Shown here: one piece after another, positions 11,663 through 22,849 of the stretch
Layout of the letters: every line of letters starts with the position of its first letter
Numbering within the stretch: position 1 is the stretch's first letter
From: Leptobrachium leishanense
Taxonomy: Eukaryota > Chordata > Amphibia > Anura > Megophryidae
Direction of reading: 5' to 3'
Length of the DNA: 64,000 nt
Assembly (NCBI GenBank): GCA_009667805.1
Contig: CM019065.1
Coordinates: forward strand, 18,488,952 to 18,552,951
Position numbers and translations under genes: made by a program
The notes under the pieces: model-generated
Database searches by the model: none
What the model saw: only the letters and a program-made list of their open reading frames with translations
What the model was told of the DNA's origin: nothing

Positions 11663-12351
11663 TCGTGTGTTTGTTGGTCTTGGAGGGCGTGAACTGAGAG
11701 GGTTACCGTCACCATTTTGATGAACTCACAGAAGTAGGAAAAAGAAGGAAAGGCAACGTGATGTTTTTCCTTGTATTTTGATCCAAGCGCTGCCCAATTT
11801 TCTTGAAGGCCATACGGTAGCTTGAGAACAATAGGGTTGATGCCACGAGGGGTGTCAAGGTAACTGAGACCAGGTAAGCGGATGTCAGCTTTAGCGAGTT
11901 GAAGCTCTAATAAAACATCGCTGAGTTCTTGAAACTTTAAATTCTCTCTAGCGAAAATCCTTGGGAAGCTGTGCAATCTTTTGAATAAGGCATCTGGACT
12001 GCCAAAGGTACGTTCAAGTCTGTCCCAAGCAGCCGTAAGGCCTGCAGCAGGATTGTTAATATGAACCGCTTTGAGCCTCTTGATGCGTTCAGTAGACTGG
12101 GGACCTAGCCGTCTGATGAGCAGATCTAATTCTTCTGTAGCAGTGATGTCTAGGTCACTCATTGTGGCTTTAAAGGTGGATTTCCATCCTCTGTAATTTT
12201 CAGGCTTGTCATCAAACTTGGTGAGGCCTGTCTTTGTGAGCTCTCTGCGAAGCATGTATTTAGCAAACTGCGACATGTCCGTGTTTTCAGACTTTGGGTG
12301 TATGACTGCAGGTGACTTGGGAACATATGTTGGTGCTGAGGCATTCAACAC
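11659..12351 (-). pseudogene. BEL/Pao gag, DUF1759-like part
   Basis: About 230 residues with FDDKPENYRGWKSTF and LDLLIRRLGPQS, the motif set of the DUF1759 gag domain of BEL retroelements. A frameshift near 11690 separates it from the zinc-knuckle frame; another near 12365 separates it from the upstream coiled-coil part. Confidence 0.8.
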
Positions 12352-12368
12352 TGGAACTGGTTTAAAGT

Positions 12369-13584
12369 TCAGTGCATGTTGGTTTGTAGCTGTGGAGCAG
12401 TGTGCTTGCTAGTAGGTACTTGGCTGATGTCAAGGTAAGGTGGATAGTTTATTATGTGCATGCTATTGTTCACTGCTTGGTGAGATGCTGCAGTCTGGTG
12501 TACTGGAAGATATGAAGGCAAATTGTCTTGAAGTACAGTAGGTGCGGAGAAGAGACCTTTGGTTGAGTGCTTTGGTTGCTGTGACAGGGAGCTGACGTTC
12601 TGGAGAGGAATGTGAAGAATCTGAGGCATAAGAGACAGCTGAGTGTCTGCTGCTACTGTTGTCTCTTTCACTTTCACTAGCAGTCTGTGCTAAAACTTTT
12701 AATCTTGCCATGGCCGTGGCATGTTCACATTGTTTTTCCAAAAGTTCCACTTCCACTTTGTGGCGTGTGGCTTCAGCTTCCTTGCGTGCGGCTTCAGCTT
12801 CCATTTCTGCCTTCTGGCGTGTGGCTTCAGCCTCCATCCGTGTGGCTTCAGCTTCCATGCGTGCGGCTTCAGCTCCCATTTCTGCCTTCTGGCGTGCGGC
12901 TTCAGCCTCCATGCGTGTGGCTTCAGCTCCCATTTATGCCTTCTGGAGTGCGGCTTCAGCCTCCATGCGTGCGGCTTCAGCTCCCATTTCTGCTTTCTTT
13001 TTGGCGAAGGCTGCCTGAATTTTAGAAGCTTCAGCATCAGCACGGGCCTTTATGAGTTGTTGACTGAGTGTGGAAGACCTTGATTGTAGGGATTTGGAAG
13101 ACCTTGAGGAGTGTCTGGTGGATGCAGAGCGGTGGGATCTGGATTCATGGAGCTGTGCAATTCTTACTTCTACCTTTGTCTTTGTTTGCAGCACTAAATT
13201 GTCTCTTTCTAGATTGAGCTCATTGAATCTCTTCAGTTCTTCCAGTGACACTTTAGTGTTGTACCGCTTTAAGAGATGAATATATTTAACACACAGTCTT
13301 TGATAATTCTGATAAGTGACATCTAATTGCTTAATAGTGCTCTCTAGTTGTAATGCATCATGACATGGTTGAGAGAGAGCTGACATGCATGTGACAGCAG
13401 TACACCAGAGATCATTCGTATGAGACAGCAACTTTTTTGCATCAGCTTCAAGATTTTCTTGTACTTTCCAGGTTGGTTTTGTTAATCTTTTTTCTCTTTT
13501 GTTTGGTTCAGGGATTAATTCCTGATCTGAAAGGATTTCTGAGTCTGGTAGTGTGTCAGATTGCATGTTGATTTGCTGGAACAT
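12369..13584 (-). pseudogene. BEL/Pao gag N-terminus with coiled-coil repeats
   Basis: Starts MFQQINMQSDTLPDSE at 13584. After about 180 residues comes an alanine/glutamate-rich heptad-like stretch (AEMGAEAARMEAEATRQK repeated, 12740-13010), a predicted coiled coil made of degenerate 12-15-residue repeats. A TAA at 12934-12936 interrupts the repeat (GAA to TAA in the AEMGAEA register). The frame shifts near 12560, giving the tail ending QLQTNMH. Low-complexity open frames on the other strand here are shadows. Confidence 0.75.
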
Positions 13585-14046
13585 TTTGCTGACAAGAAGA
13601 GGGTTAATGATCTAGTTCTATAGCAGCAGAGAAATGTATCAATTTTGCTGAGCTCAGCTAGGATTTCTAGGCAACGGTTGTAGAAAGAGTTGTTTTTACT
13701 TTCTTTTCACAGTCAAATCACATGCAATGCATACAGAGAAATAAACTGGTTGTAGTGTACAGATGCACTGGATAAACTGTTTGTAAGGCACAGATGTATT
13801 GTAGATTCACAGCACTAATATCCTGACACTGTTGAATGCTATGCTGGGACTTGCTTGCAGGCACATACAGGCTTGTGGTAATGGCTGCACTGTGTGAAGC
13901 TGCTATTTCCAGTGTCCCTACAGCGTCTCCCTGTGTATCCAGAGCTAGCAAAGATCCTATGGAGGATGTCTGAGTCTGACTGATCTTTCTTGATCTTTTG
14001 GCTGATCTTTCTAAGATCTTCTGACTGATATATATGATTTTTTGAC

Positions 14047-14410
14047 TGTTCTGCTTCTCCACCAAAGCACTGAGAATGTGATCTCTTAATTTACTGTTGT
14101 GATGAGATGGTGATAACTCCCAGTCTAGATGAATTACAGACAGTGACTCAATCCAGATGACACCTTGAAGATCTGTTGAAGTTTTATTCCAAAACTGTAG
14201 AAAATCCACAACAATATACATCCGATAGGTCAAAAAATCATAGTGAATGTGAGTCCATAAGGCTTGCAAAGGATTACTAGGAAGAGAGCAAGGGTGGAGC
14301 TATCTGGACAGGAAATCCCTGCACCATGAGGAGGGGAGGAGAGAAACCCAGGGGTAGATAAGACATGTGCAATTCTCAAAGGCATATCACAAGTCATGTG
14401 AAACATGACA
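14047..14410 (-). repeat. 5' LTR of the BEL/Pao element
   Basis: 364 bp, TG…CA in + orientation, matching 6939-7302. The right edge abuts the TSD GGCTC (14411-14415). 13585-14046, between gag and this LTR, is the non-coding leader. Confidence 0.92.
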
Positions 14411-14425
14411 GGCTCTGTATGTGAT
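14411..14425. repeat. 15-bp remnant of the minisatellite between two LTR elements
   Basis: ggctctgtatgtgat: the first five bases are the right TSD of the BEL element and the last five (GTGAT) the left TSD of the chromovirus. The two elements landed ten bases apart in the same 45-bp unit. Confidence 0.9.
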
Positions 14426-14859
14426 TGTCATGCCTGCTGGTGCTGCTGCAGTACAGCCTTCCCAACAGAGAGGGCGCCAGTCTCTAAATCAGGCCACTTT
14501 GAATGCCGCAACTGGTCAGGGATCTAGGCCTTTAAATATCAGTCACTGACTGTGCTCTGGGCCCTGACGTGGTTATTTCTAACCCTCAGCGCGTGTCTAT
14601 AGCTTATGCATATTGGTTTTCTGGTTTGACTTCTGGCTTGTGTATTGACTGTGTTTTCTGTGATTATCCCTTGGCATATGTTTATCTCGTGTACCGACCT
14701 CTGGCTTGTTATTACTACGATATCTCTCCTGTCCCTGATCTGTACTTCTATGTATTTTAGATTAGTACCTGGCCATTCTAAGGACCAGCTTCTCAGTTTA
14801 GGGTTTTTTCTTGCCTTTCTGGGTTTTGTCTGCGTGCTGGGTGACTCTATATCCTTACA
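14426..14859 (+). repeat. 5' LTR of the chromovirus, with promoter
   Basis: 434 bp. A TATA-like box TTTAAATA (14531-14538) lies about 22 bp upstream of GGCCCTGACGT (14560-14570), whose reverse complement is the primer-binding site. This places the start of R near 14560. Short open frames inside the LTR are not genes. Confidence 0.9.
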
Positions 14860-14861
14860 TT

Positions 14862-14872
14862 ACGTCAGGGCC
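14862..14872 (+). promoter_or_regulatory. Self-priming primer-binding site
   Basis: ACGTCAGGGCC, two bases after the LTR, is the exact reverse complement of GGCCCTGACGT at 14560-14570, about where TATA spacing puts the transcript start. In Tf1 and vertebrate sushi elements the RNA 5' end folds back as its own primer (family knowledge). This match fits that mechanism and no tRNA primer is needed. Confidence 0.8.
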
Positions 14873-15880
14873 ATGGACCCTGCAGACATTGCCCAGCAGT
14901 TTGCTGCTTGCTGTTCCCATATAAGGGAGGCTGATGACAAGATGTATCATTTAGCAATTTTGCTGGAAACGTTCTTGGAGAATACAGATTGCATGCAGTC
15001 TCCCTCACCTGCTCCTATAACCCATTCTGACACTTCTATGGTTAAATCCACTGTTCCAGTGCAAATGTTGCCCTCTGTTACTTTCAGCGGTGAGGCTGCT
15101 GCATGCAGAGGATTTCTGAATCAAATTGATGTATGTTTTGAATTAAATCCTCATATGTGTATAACTGACAGAGCTAAAGTATGTTTTCTTTTTAACCATC
15201 TCAGAGACCAGGCCTTAGACTGGGCTACTGCATTATGGGAGTCTAAAAATCCCATAATAAATAACTTTGAGGAATTTGTTACCACCTTAAAGAGTGTGTT
15301 TAACCCTTCCAGAAAAACAAATTCTGCTATTAAACGGTTAATGAGGTTAAGTCAGGGAAACAGAACTGTGTTGGAATATGCTGTTGAGTTTCAGACGCTT
15401 GCTGCCGAGGTTAATTGGGATAATGAAACTCTGGTGTCCTGTTTTCTGGAGGGTTTGTCTGACTCGTTAACCCTTGCTATTACAGCAAGAGATCTTCCTG
15501 GGAATCTGAATGATCTTATTCCCTTCTGTATGGAGATCGAAGACCAAATCAGGGACCTGTGTAAAACAAAAGCGCAACCTAATAGGTTAATACCGTGTGT
15601 GTCTCCAGAGTTTAACCCTGCTGCATCTGACAACCCTGTACCTCAACCAATGCAGTCTGGAGAGATTAAACCCTCAGAGGAGAGGGGACTGGTATCAGAG
15701 GTTATGACATTGTCTCCTTCTGTATATAAAATGCGATGTTACTTTACTATTATGATTGAGGTGAGTTCCTCCATTATTCAGGTAGATGCACTTCTTGATT
15801 CAGGGGCAGAGGACAATTTTATGGACACCACTTTTGCATTGGAGAAAGGGATTCCCTGTGTGGAAAAAAAAACCACCTAT
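14873..15880 (+). pseudogene. Chromovirus gag and start of protease
   Basis: ATG at 14873 lies directly after the PBS (MDPADIAQQF). The capsid-like core includes FSGEAAACRGFLNQIDVCFELNP and AVEFQTLAAEVNWD, as in sushi gag. No CCHC zinc knuckle is visible where one is expected (about 15650-15700), which suggests a deletion. The retropepsin motif ALLDSGAEDNF follows in the same frame at about 15786-15820. The frame is then lost at a run of A's (about 15867-15876). Possible start codons further upstream lie inside the LTR. Confidence 0.8.
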
Positions 15881-17407
15881 AGCTATTCGTGCTATAGATG
15901 GCAGACCCCTTTCCAACCCATATATTTCTAAGGAGACCAGTCCTATTTGCATGTCTGTAGGAGTTCTCCATAAAGAGACTGTGGTGTGCCAACTCCTATC
16001 ATCTCCTTCATGTCCTGTTGTTTTGGGGTATCCTTGGCTACAAAAACACAATCCAGTCATAGACTGGAGAAGAAACACTGTTCTGTCATGGAGCAAGTCT
16101 TGTTTTGATTCATGCATGATTCCTGTCAAGTCTGTGCACACCATAAATGTACCCACTGCTGCTCCTTTATCTGTATTGGTTCCTATACAGTATGAGGAGG
16201 TCAGGGAGGTTTTCAACAAAGGAGGGGCTGAGACTTTACCTGAGCATAGACCCTATGATTGTGCTATTAATCTTCTTCCTGGCACTTTTCCTCCCAAGGG
16301 ACGAGTGTATCCTCTGTCTCAACATGAGAACCTCATATTTGAGGAGTACATAAAGGATTCCCTTGCTAAGGGCTTCATAAGGAAATCCACATCTCCTGCT
16401 GGTGCTGGGTTCTTTTTTGTCTCTAAGAAAGAGGGTGACTTAAGACCTTGCATAGACTATAGGGGATTAAATAAAATAACTGTGAAAAATGCTTATCCCA
16501 TTCCATTGATTGCTGAACTCTTTGACAGGTTAAAAGGTTCCCAGATCTTTTCTAAGCTTGTCTTAAGAAGCGCGTATAACTTGGTGCGTATTAAAGATGG
16601 TGATGAATGGAAAACCGCTTTCAATACCAGATCTGGTCACTACGAGTACCTTGTAATGCCCTTTGGGCTATGTAACACTCCAGCTGTGCTCCAAGATTTT
16701 ATAAATGATGTTTTGCGTGATTTCATACACGACTGTGTCATCGTGTATTTGGATGATATACTTATTTACTCACCTGATCTCGCTACTCACCACTTGCAGG
16801 TTAAAAAGGTTCTTCAGACGTTGTTGAACAATGGCCTTTACTGTAAATTGGAGAAGTGTCTCTTTGACCAACCTAAGTTAGCATTTCTAGGTTATGTCAT
16901 TTCCGAAGAAGGATTTTCCATGAACCCGGCTAAACTTACTGCTGTTACTGACTGGCAATGTCCTATAGGGCTAAAATCTATTCAGAGATTCATAGGGTTC
17001 GCCAACTATTACCGCAGATTCATACTCAATTTCTCCACAATACTGGCACCCATTACCAATATGACCAAGAAGGGAGCTAATACCTGTAGTTGGTCCCCTG
17101 AAGCAGTTAAAGCCTTTGAGACTCTTAAAGAGGCTTTTTCTATGGCCCCTATACTTGTCCACCCTGATCCAAGGAAGCCTTTCATCCTAGAGGTTGATGC
17201 CTCTGAGACAGGAGTAGGAGCTGTTCTCTCCCAAAGAGAATCCCCTGACCAACCACTCAAGCCTTGTGGCTTCTTTTCCAAGAAATGATCTAGTGCTGAA
17301 AGGAACTATGATATCGGTAACCGAGAACTCCTGGCTATCATTTCTACTTGAAGGAGCTCCAACTCCCACTATGATTCTGACTGACCATAAAAACCTGACG
17401 TTTATTG
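15880..17407 (+). pseudogene. Chromovirus protease end, RT and RNase H
   Basis: Frame entered after the poly-A slip. RT: PFGLCNTPAV, VYLDDILIYSPD (catalytic box intact), but motif A reads KLVLRSAYN where the family has LDLRSAYN, so the catalytic Asp is Val. RNase H starts ILEVDASETGVGAVLSQ. A TGA follows FFSKK (17286-17288), and about 10-15 codons are missing before LLEGAPTPTMILTDHKNLTFI. The hAT insertion at 17408 splits LTFI-ADAKRL, and the frame is the same on both sides. Confidence 0.9.
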
Positions 17408-17934
17408 TAGGGACCTGCGAAGCTTCGAGATTCGATTCGAAATTGAATCGCTGGGCGAATTCGATTCGAATTCGATTTTGCGGTGTGATTCGAAATTTTT
17501 TCGAATCTGTAAGATCGCAGCTGATTCACACAAAGCGCGTCTCCCAGACACGCAGCACATGGCTGCACGTGGCTGGGAAGGAACGGCACGCTGCTAGGCA
17601 CCGCCCACATCAAGGTCCGTTCACAGTAGAGCCTGTGGAAGGATCCGAAGGAAGGCACGCAGCAGGGGGAGCTCCTGCAGTGAAGTCGCTCGCTCTGTCT
17701 GGAGTCTGGACGTGTTCGGAGGGTGTTCGGAGGAGAGAGCTGCAGTGCAAGCCGGCTTCAGTCTGACCCAATTTCTGGTGGTGAGTATCAGTATAATTAA
17801 ATTAGGAGTAGGACTCATATCCCTGGCCTGAGAATGCTTTGTTTTGCCGGACGATGAGAAGATGGCTGCTGGGGGGGGGGGGGCGTATCTAGTGGGGCAC
17901 TGCTGCTGAATATATTAATTTTTATGATATCCCT

Positions 17935-18840
17935 AGCTCTGTTGGAGATAATTATATGGGGTCACTCAATGCTGTCTGCTGCTTGTGTGGGAGATAATTA
18001 GGGGGGTCACTCATTGCTGGCTGCTCTGTGGGAGATAATATGGGGGTCACTCATTGCTGGCTGCTCTGTGGGAGATAATTAATATGGGGTCACTCATTGC
18101 TGGCTGCTCTGTGGGAGATAATTAATATGGGGGTCACTCATTGCTGGCTGCTCTGTGGGAGATAATTAATATGGGGTCACTCATTGCTGGCTGCTCTGTG
18201 GGAGATAATTAATATGGGGTCACTCATTGCTGGCTGCTCTGTGGGAGATAATTAATATGGGGGTCACTCATTGCTGGCTGCTCTGTGGGAGATAATTAAT
18301 ATGGGGGTCACTCATTGCTGGCTGCTCTGTGGGAGATAATTAATATGGGGTCACTCATTGCTGGCTGCTCTGTGGGAGATAATTAATATGGGGTCACTCA
18401 TTGCTGGCTGCTCTGTGGGAGATAATTAATATGGGGGTCACTCATTGCTGGCTGCTCTGTGGGAGATAATTAATATGGGGGTCACTCATTGCTGGCTGCT
18501 CTGTGGGAGATAATTAATATGGGGGTCACTCATTGCTGGCTGCTCTGTGGGAGATAATAAATATGGGGTCACTCATTGCTGGCTGCTCTGTGGGAGATAA
18601 TAAATATGGGGGTCACTCATTGCTGGCTGCTCTGTGGGAGATAATTAATATGGGGGTCACTCATTGCTGGCTGCTCTGTGGGAGATAATTAATATGGGGT
18701 CACTCATTGCTGGCTGCTCTGTGGGAGATAATTAATATGGGGTCACTCATTGCTGGCTGCTCTGTGGGAGATAATTAATATGGGGGTCACTCATTGCTGG
18801 CTGCTCTGTGGGAGATGATTTTGGATGGCTGGGGGTCACT
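17935..18840. repeat. 44-bp minisatellite in the hAT 5' region (about 20 units)
   Basis: Unit ggctgctctgtgggagataa then ttaatatgggggtcactcattgct; units vary by one base through g4/g5 runs. Very homogeneous in the middle, so recently expanded or homogenised. Not coding. Confidence 0.9.
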
Positions 18841-19395
18841 GCTGTCTACTTCTCTGTGGGAGATAATTATTTTAATTAATCAAAAACATTTTTAATCAAT
18901 TTAATAAATTTTTTGTAGACCAATCTGAACAAAAAAAGTCATTCAAGACTGACCTGTGAGAGAGTGACGCTCACTCACACTGTCACTCACGGTTCACAGA
19001 GGAGGCTGAGGTGAGGTCAGGACTCGGGAGTCGACTCGACGACGGGCACAGTCAGTCCGTGCGAAGAGGACAGGAACACGGTGACGTGACGTGTTCGGAG
19101 GACAGAGGAGCGATCGTCAGGCTGCCGCCTGAGCCAAGTTGGGATGTTGATTCGTGAGTATATAATATTTAATTATCAGTATCCCTGTCACCGCCACGTT
19201 TATATTGTGCTTCTTTTGCAGAAAGCCAGGTGATGGAATGGATCTAATCATTGATTCATCGTCACCAGAAGAGGAGAATGGCTGCGTGGGGTGGGGTGGG
19301 CCAGGGGCTTAAAGTTAAAATTCAAATCTGTACTATGACTATGATGAACTTGCCAGTATGATTAATTTATATATCTGCAACAAGAGAAATAAATT
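18841..19395. other. Non-coding hAT interior between the two minisatellites
   Basis: Contains a GC-rich leader-like block (18960-19150) followed by gtgagtata (19154), which resembles a splice donor. No open frame of note. Confidence 0.4.
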
Positions 19396-19845
19396 AGGGC
19401 CTGCTCTGTGTGGGAATAATAAATTATATGGGGGCCTGGCTGCTCTGTGAGACTGGAGATAATATTATTGGGGGCCTGGCTGCTCTGTGAGACTGGGGAG
19501 ATAATATTATATGGGGGCCTGGCTGCTCTGTGAACTGGGGAGATAATATATATGGGGCCTGCTGCTCTGTGAGACTGGGGAGATAATATTATATGGGGGC
19601 CTTGCTGCTCTGTGAGACTGGGGAGATAATATTATATGGGGGCCTGGCTGCTCTGTGAGACTGGGGAGATAATATTATATGGGGGCCTGGCTGCTCTGTG
19701 AGACTGGGGAGATAATATTATATGGGGGCCTGGCTACTCTGTGAGACTGGGGAGATAATATTATATGGGGGCCTGGCTGCTCTGTGAGACTGGGGAGATA
19801 ATATTATATGGGGGCCTTGCTGCTCTGTGTGGGACTCCAGATAAT
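19396..19845. repeat. 43-bp minisatellite, second array in hAT (about 10 units)
   Basis: Unit ggcctggctgctctgtgaga then ctggggagataatattatatggg. It shares ggctgctctgtg, ggagataat and atatggggg with the 17935-18840 array, so the two arrays are likely of common origin. Confidence 0.88.
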
Positions 19846-19981
19846 ATATGTGAATGTGAAACATTGTGAAAGGAACACTTTGCACAGATATACAAGCGCC
19901 TCCTCCAACTTATATAATACCACTTTATTTTCCCATTAATTAAGCCACCTTTTTTTTTTTTAATAATTTTTTTTTTTGTAG

Positions 19982-21910
19982 ACCAGTCAATGATCAAATT
20001 CAAAATGTCATCTGTGAAAAATCATTTTGAAGTGAAGGAAGATTCCTTAACTTGCAAAGTATGCAAAAAAGCATTCTCATTGCAAGCTACTGGCACAACG
20101 TCCCATCTTTGGTCTCACTTAGAAAGAAAGCATCCGTCCGTGTATCAACAGGCCAAGACCGATGATACAAATAAGAAAACATTGGTGTCGGCAGTGGCAC
20201 GACGTCATTCACTGCCAACGACAGAAGGCCGTGCTATGAAAAAGCAGACTTGCATTTCAGCGTACAGTTTGACACTTGACGCGTCTACTAAAAAAAAGTA
20301 TGATGCAGCAGTTTTGAAGTTTATTGTAGCAGATGGCCGGCCATTTGAGAGTGCAGCAGGAAGTGGATTTAAGAATTTGTGTTCAGTGTTAACTAGTGGC
20401 CGCTATCAACCGCCCCACCCAACCACACTGTCACGTAAACTTGATGACATGGCAAATAACTTGCACCAGAAGTTAGTGCAGTTCCTCAGGTCTGAAATTA
20501 ATGACTGCCGACCATCCATCACGTTTGATCACTGGAAGGCTGACAATAAGTCAAATTTGGTGCTTACAATACATTACATATCCGAGTCATCGTGGGTAAT
20601 GCAATCCCGTTGCTTATCTGTGGTCAACCTAGAGAATTTGGAAGCTGACCATACAGCGAGGAAAACTGCTGAAATAATTTCCAACGAGTTTGCTAAGCAT
20701 GGATTTGGTGAAGAGAAAATCCTATTTGCCACAACAGACACAACAAACACAATGCCTTGTGCTGCTAAAATCCTGGACATACAGTGGCTGTGCTGCTCAC
20801 ATTTTGCAGCTCACTATAAATGCAGCATTGGACGTTCAAAGAACAGTAAAAAATCTTATAGGCTGTTTGCATTACATTGCTGGGTTTTTTCACTCATCAA
20901 CTGTGGGACAAGCTGTATTGACAAAATATCAAGTCGATAAGGGCTTACCCGAATCCAAACCACCACTTGATGTTACAACGCGTTTCAATAGTACATATCT
21001 GCTGATGGATTGGGTTTCTAGAAATTACGAGTCAATTTCCTTGGCCCTCGTCGATTGTGCAATGAAAAAAAAGTGCGCACGAAGCCCTCCACAACCACTT
21101 TCAACGCAGTTGCAAGATACGCTGAAGAATGTTCTCCCATTACTCAAACCAACAGCGGAGGCTACAACAATTGTGAGTGCTGACACGTATGTAAGCGTTA
21201 GTTTGCTTATACCATGTATTTCGGTTCTAAAAGAAGAGCTTGCCAGTGCCACTCTTGCTACGCCTGGCATTCAATGCTTTCGAAATGAGCTTTTACGTCA
21301 ACTGAATACGCAATTTGATTTGTCCAAAGACTACCTATTAGCAGCCACTTTCATTGATCCCAGATTCAAACTGTGTTATTCCCTGAACATCAAGTGACAC
21401 AAGCAAAAGTTTACATAGAGAATCTTGCACTGTTGTCGTCTTCTCCTTGGCCTACTACCAGCAATAGCTCCGGTGCACCTGAATCCAATGCCCAAACGAG
21501 TGCCACCGATAGCGCCGTACAGTCTGAGTCAACTGTTGTCGACAAGTCCAGTCATAAAGGAAGCCTGCTCGATTCCGTTTTTAAAAAAGTAGATGATGCA
21601 AAGAAAGAGGAAGCCAGCAGCACCTGGTCAACGGCTCAACAACTTGAAAGTGAAGTCAGTGCATATTTTGAAGCAGCCCATATGTGAACGTGATAGTGAT
21701 CCGTTGAAGTATTGGAAGGAAAATAAAAGTATCCTACCACTGTTGTCTAGTGTGGCGCGCAACTTACTGGCTATACAAGCAACGAACTGTTCATCAGAAA
21801 GGGTTAATTCGGCTGGCGGACGAATAACAGATCTTCGCTACAACCTCTCGAGAACTAATGCAGAAACTCTGATTTGGGCTCGGAATAACAAAGATTTACT
21901 ACTATTTTGA
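19982..21910 (+). pseudogene. hAT transposase, BED zinc finger type (ZBED-like), frameshifted
   Basis: Starts at ATG 19990 just after an acceptor-like TAG. BED finger: LTCKVCKKAF…HLWSHLERKHP (C2, then H-x5-H) in the first 50 residues. The RNase H-like core includes ITFDHWK and WTYSGCAAHILQLTINAAL. The hAT C-terminal dimerisation motif is LLAIQATNCSSERVNSAGG…LIWARNNKDLLLF, ending at 21910. The frame changes three times (about 20760, 21380, 21680), each a one-base shift, so the copy is broken unless these are sequence errors. Encodes a DNA transposase acting on the element's own ends. Confidence 0.9.
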
Positions 21911-21937
21911 CAAATATATATACACATGTTAGTAAAG

Positions 21938-22408
21938 CAGGGACGTGCCGTGCCGTCAGCTTAGGCAGGTGAGGCAGAGCCTCACGGTCACCTGACATTA
22001 AGCCACTGTTAAAATAATAAAAGAAACTCACCTCCTCCTGCTCCGCACTCCCCCACTGTTGGCTTTGTCCTCTGCCAGTCTGCCCTTTCCTCTATGCGCA
22101 TTCTTTTACAGCCTATGCAATTTGCATAGCGGTTGTATGCTTCCCCGCTATGCAAATCGCGTAGGCTGCTGCTGCCTGCTGCTCAGGAGGTCTGCAGCCA
22201 CGCGTCTGTTCGAAAATAATGGTATCTTTAGAAAGGCCATTTAACTAATGGTGAGAAAAATAATATATGTTGGTACAGTGAATGAGTAAAATATAATTTA
22301 GTTTTACAACTAAACACAAACCGCAGAAAGTTAGTTAATATCTGTCTGTGTATATCTGGCTCTGACCAGCCTCACCAGGTAATTGATTGACCTCATCGCA
22401 CGTCCCTC
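21938..22408. mobile_element. hAT-like MITE nested in the hAT element
   Basis: Left end CAGGGACGTGCCGTG; the reverse complement of the right end is GAGGGACGTGCGATG. The flanks share only AGTAAA (tagtaaag, aagtaaac), so the TSD is imperfect. It carries a gtgaggcagagcctcac palindrome near the left end. Non-coding. Confidence 0.65.
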
Positions 22409-22849
22409 AAGTAAACTAGACTAAAGTTAAAAAAATTATAAAACTTATAGAGGAAGGCTAAATAAAGGCTATACAGCCCTACCTAGCCCTAATGTAACGT
22501 TGTAATTTACTATGGTTATTAAAATCATTTCAATAAAGCTTGCAAAGTTGCAATAATTTAAGCTTGTAATTGAATTATTGAAGTTTTTATTTTAAATTTG
22601 ATTTTTATGATGAATGTACTTTGCTATAGGCTATTATATTAAGCCCATCTGTTAGATTGCAGCTGTAACGCCAGCTGAACCTGCATGCACAAACAAAGCA
22701 TACCTATCCAGGCTTTATCGTACACGAAATGCTCGAAAGCGAAATTTTTCTTAATTTTTCGATTCGATTCGAGTTCGAGCCTAACAGCCAATTCGATTCG
22801 AGGTTCGATTCGAGCGAAAATTTATGATTCGCAGGTTCCTACTTTATTG

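Larger units (their letters stand above)
6939..14410 (-). mobile_element. BEL/Pao LTR retrotransposon, complete boundaries, decayed
   Basis: Two LTRs of 364 bp each (6939-7302 and 14047-14410), TG…CA in + orientation, flanked by a perfect 5-bp TSD GGCTC (6934-6938, 14411-14415) taken from the 45-bp minisatellite. Coding direction is minus, so the right LTR is the 5' LTR. Gag (coiled-coil and DUF1759-like), zinc knuckle, aspartic protease, RT, RNase H and an integrase remnant follow in the usual order. A 1197-bp TTAA transposon interrupts the protease/RT junction. By hand the LTRs differ at roughly 15 positions. Non-functional. Confidence 0.93.
17408..22841 (+). mobile_element. hAT transposon (5434 bp) with BED-finger transposase, inside the chromovirus
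   Basis: Ends TAGGGACCTGCGAA and (reverse complement) TAGGAACCTGCGAA. The 8-bp TSD has one mismatch (GTTTATTG 17400-17407, CTTTATTG 22842-22849). Removing 5442 bp restores the pol frame. Subterminal TTCGATTCGA repeats occur at both ends (17428-17515, 22755-22825). Contents: two related minisatellites, untranslated segments with donor/acceptor-like sites (acceptor tttttttttgtag at 19970-19981), transposase, and a smaller MITE near the 3' end. Confidence 0.92.

Noticed and set aside
12659..13083. Plus-strand Ser/Ala- and Cys/Phe-rich frames opposite the BEL coiled coil
   Set aside because: Shadows of the repetitive AEA(A/T)RMEAEA coding sequence on the minus strand.
14569..14760. 63-codon hydrophobic frame, repeated at 25024-25215
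   Set aside because: It lies entirely in the chromovirus LTRs (U5 side), so it is present twice for that reason.
17935..19845. CRISPR-like regular repeats
   Set aside because: Units are contiguous tandem copies without unique spacers, in a eukaryotic hAT element.
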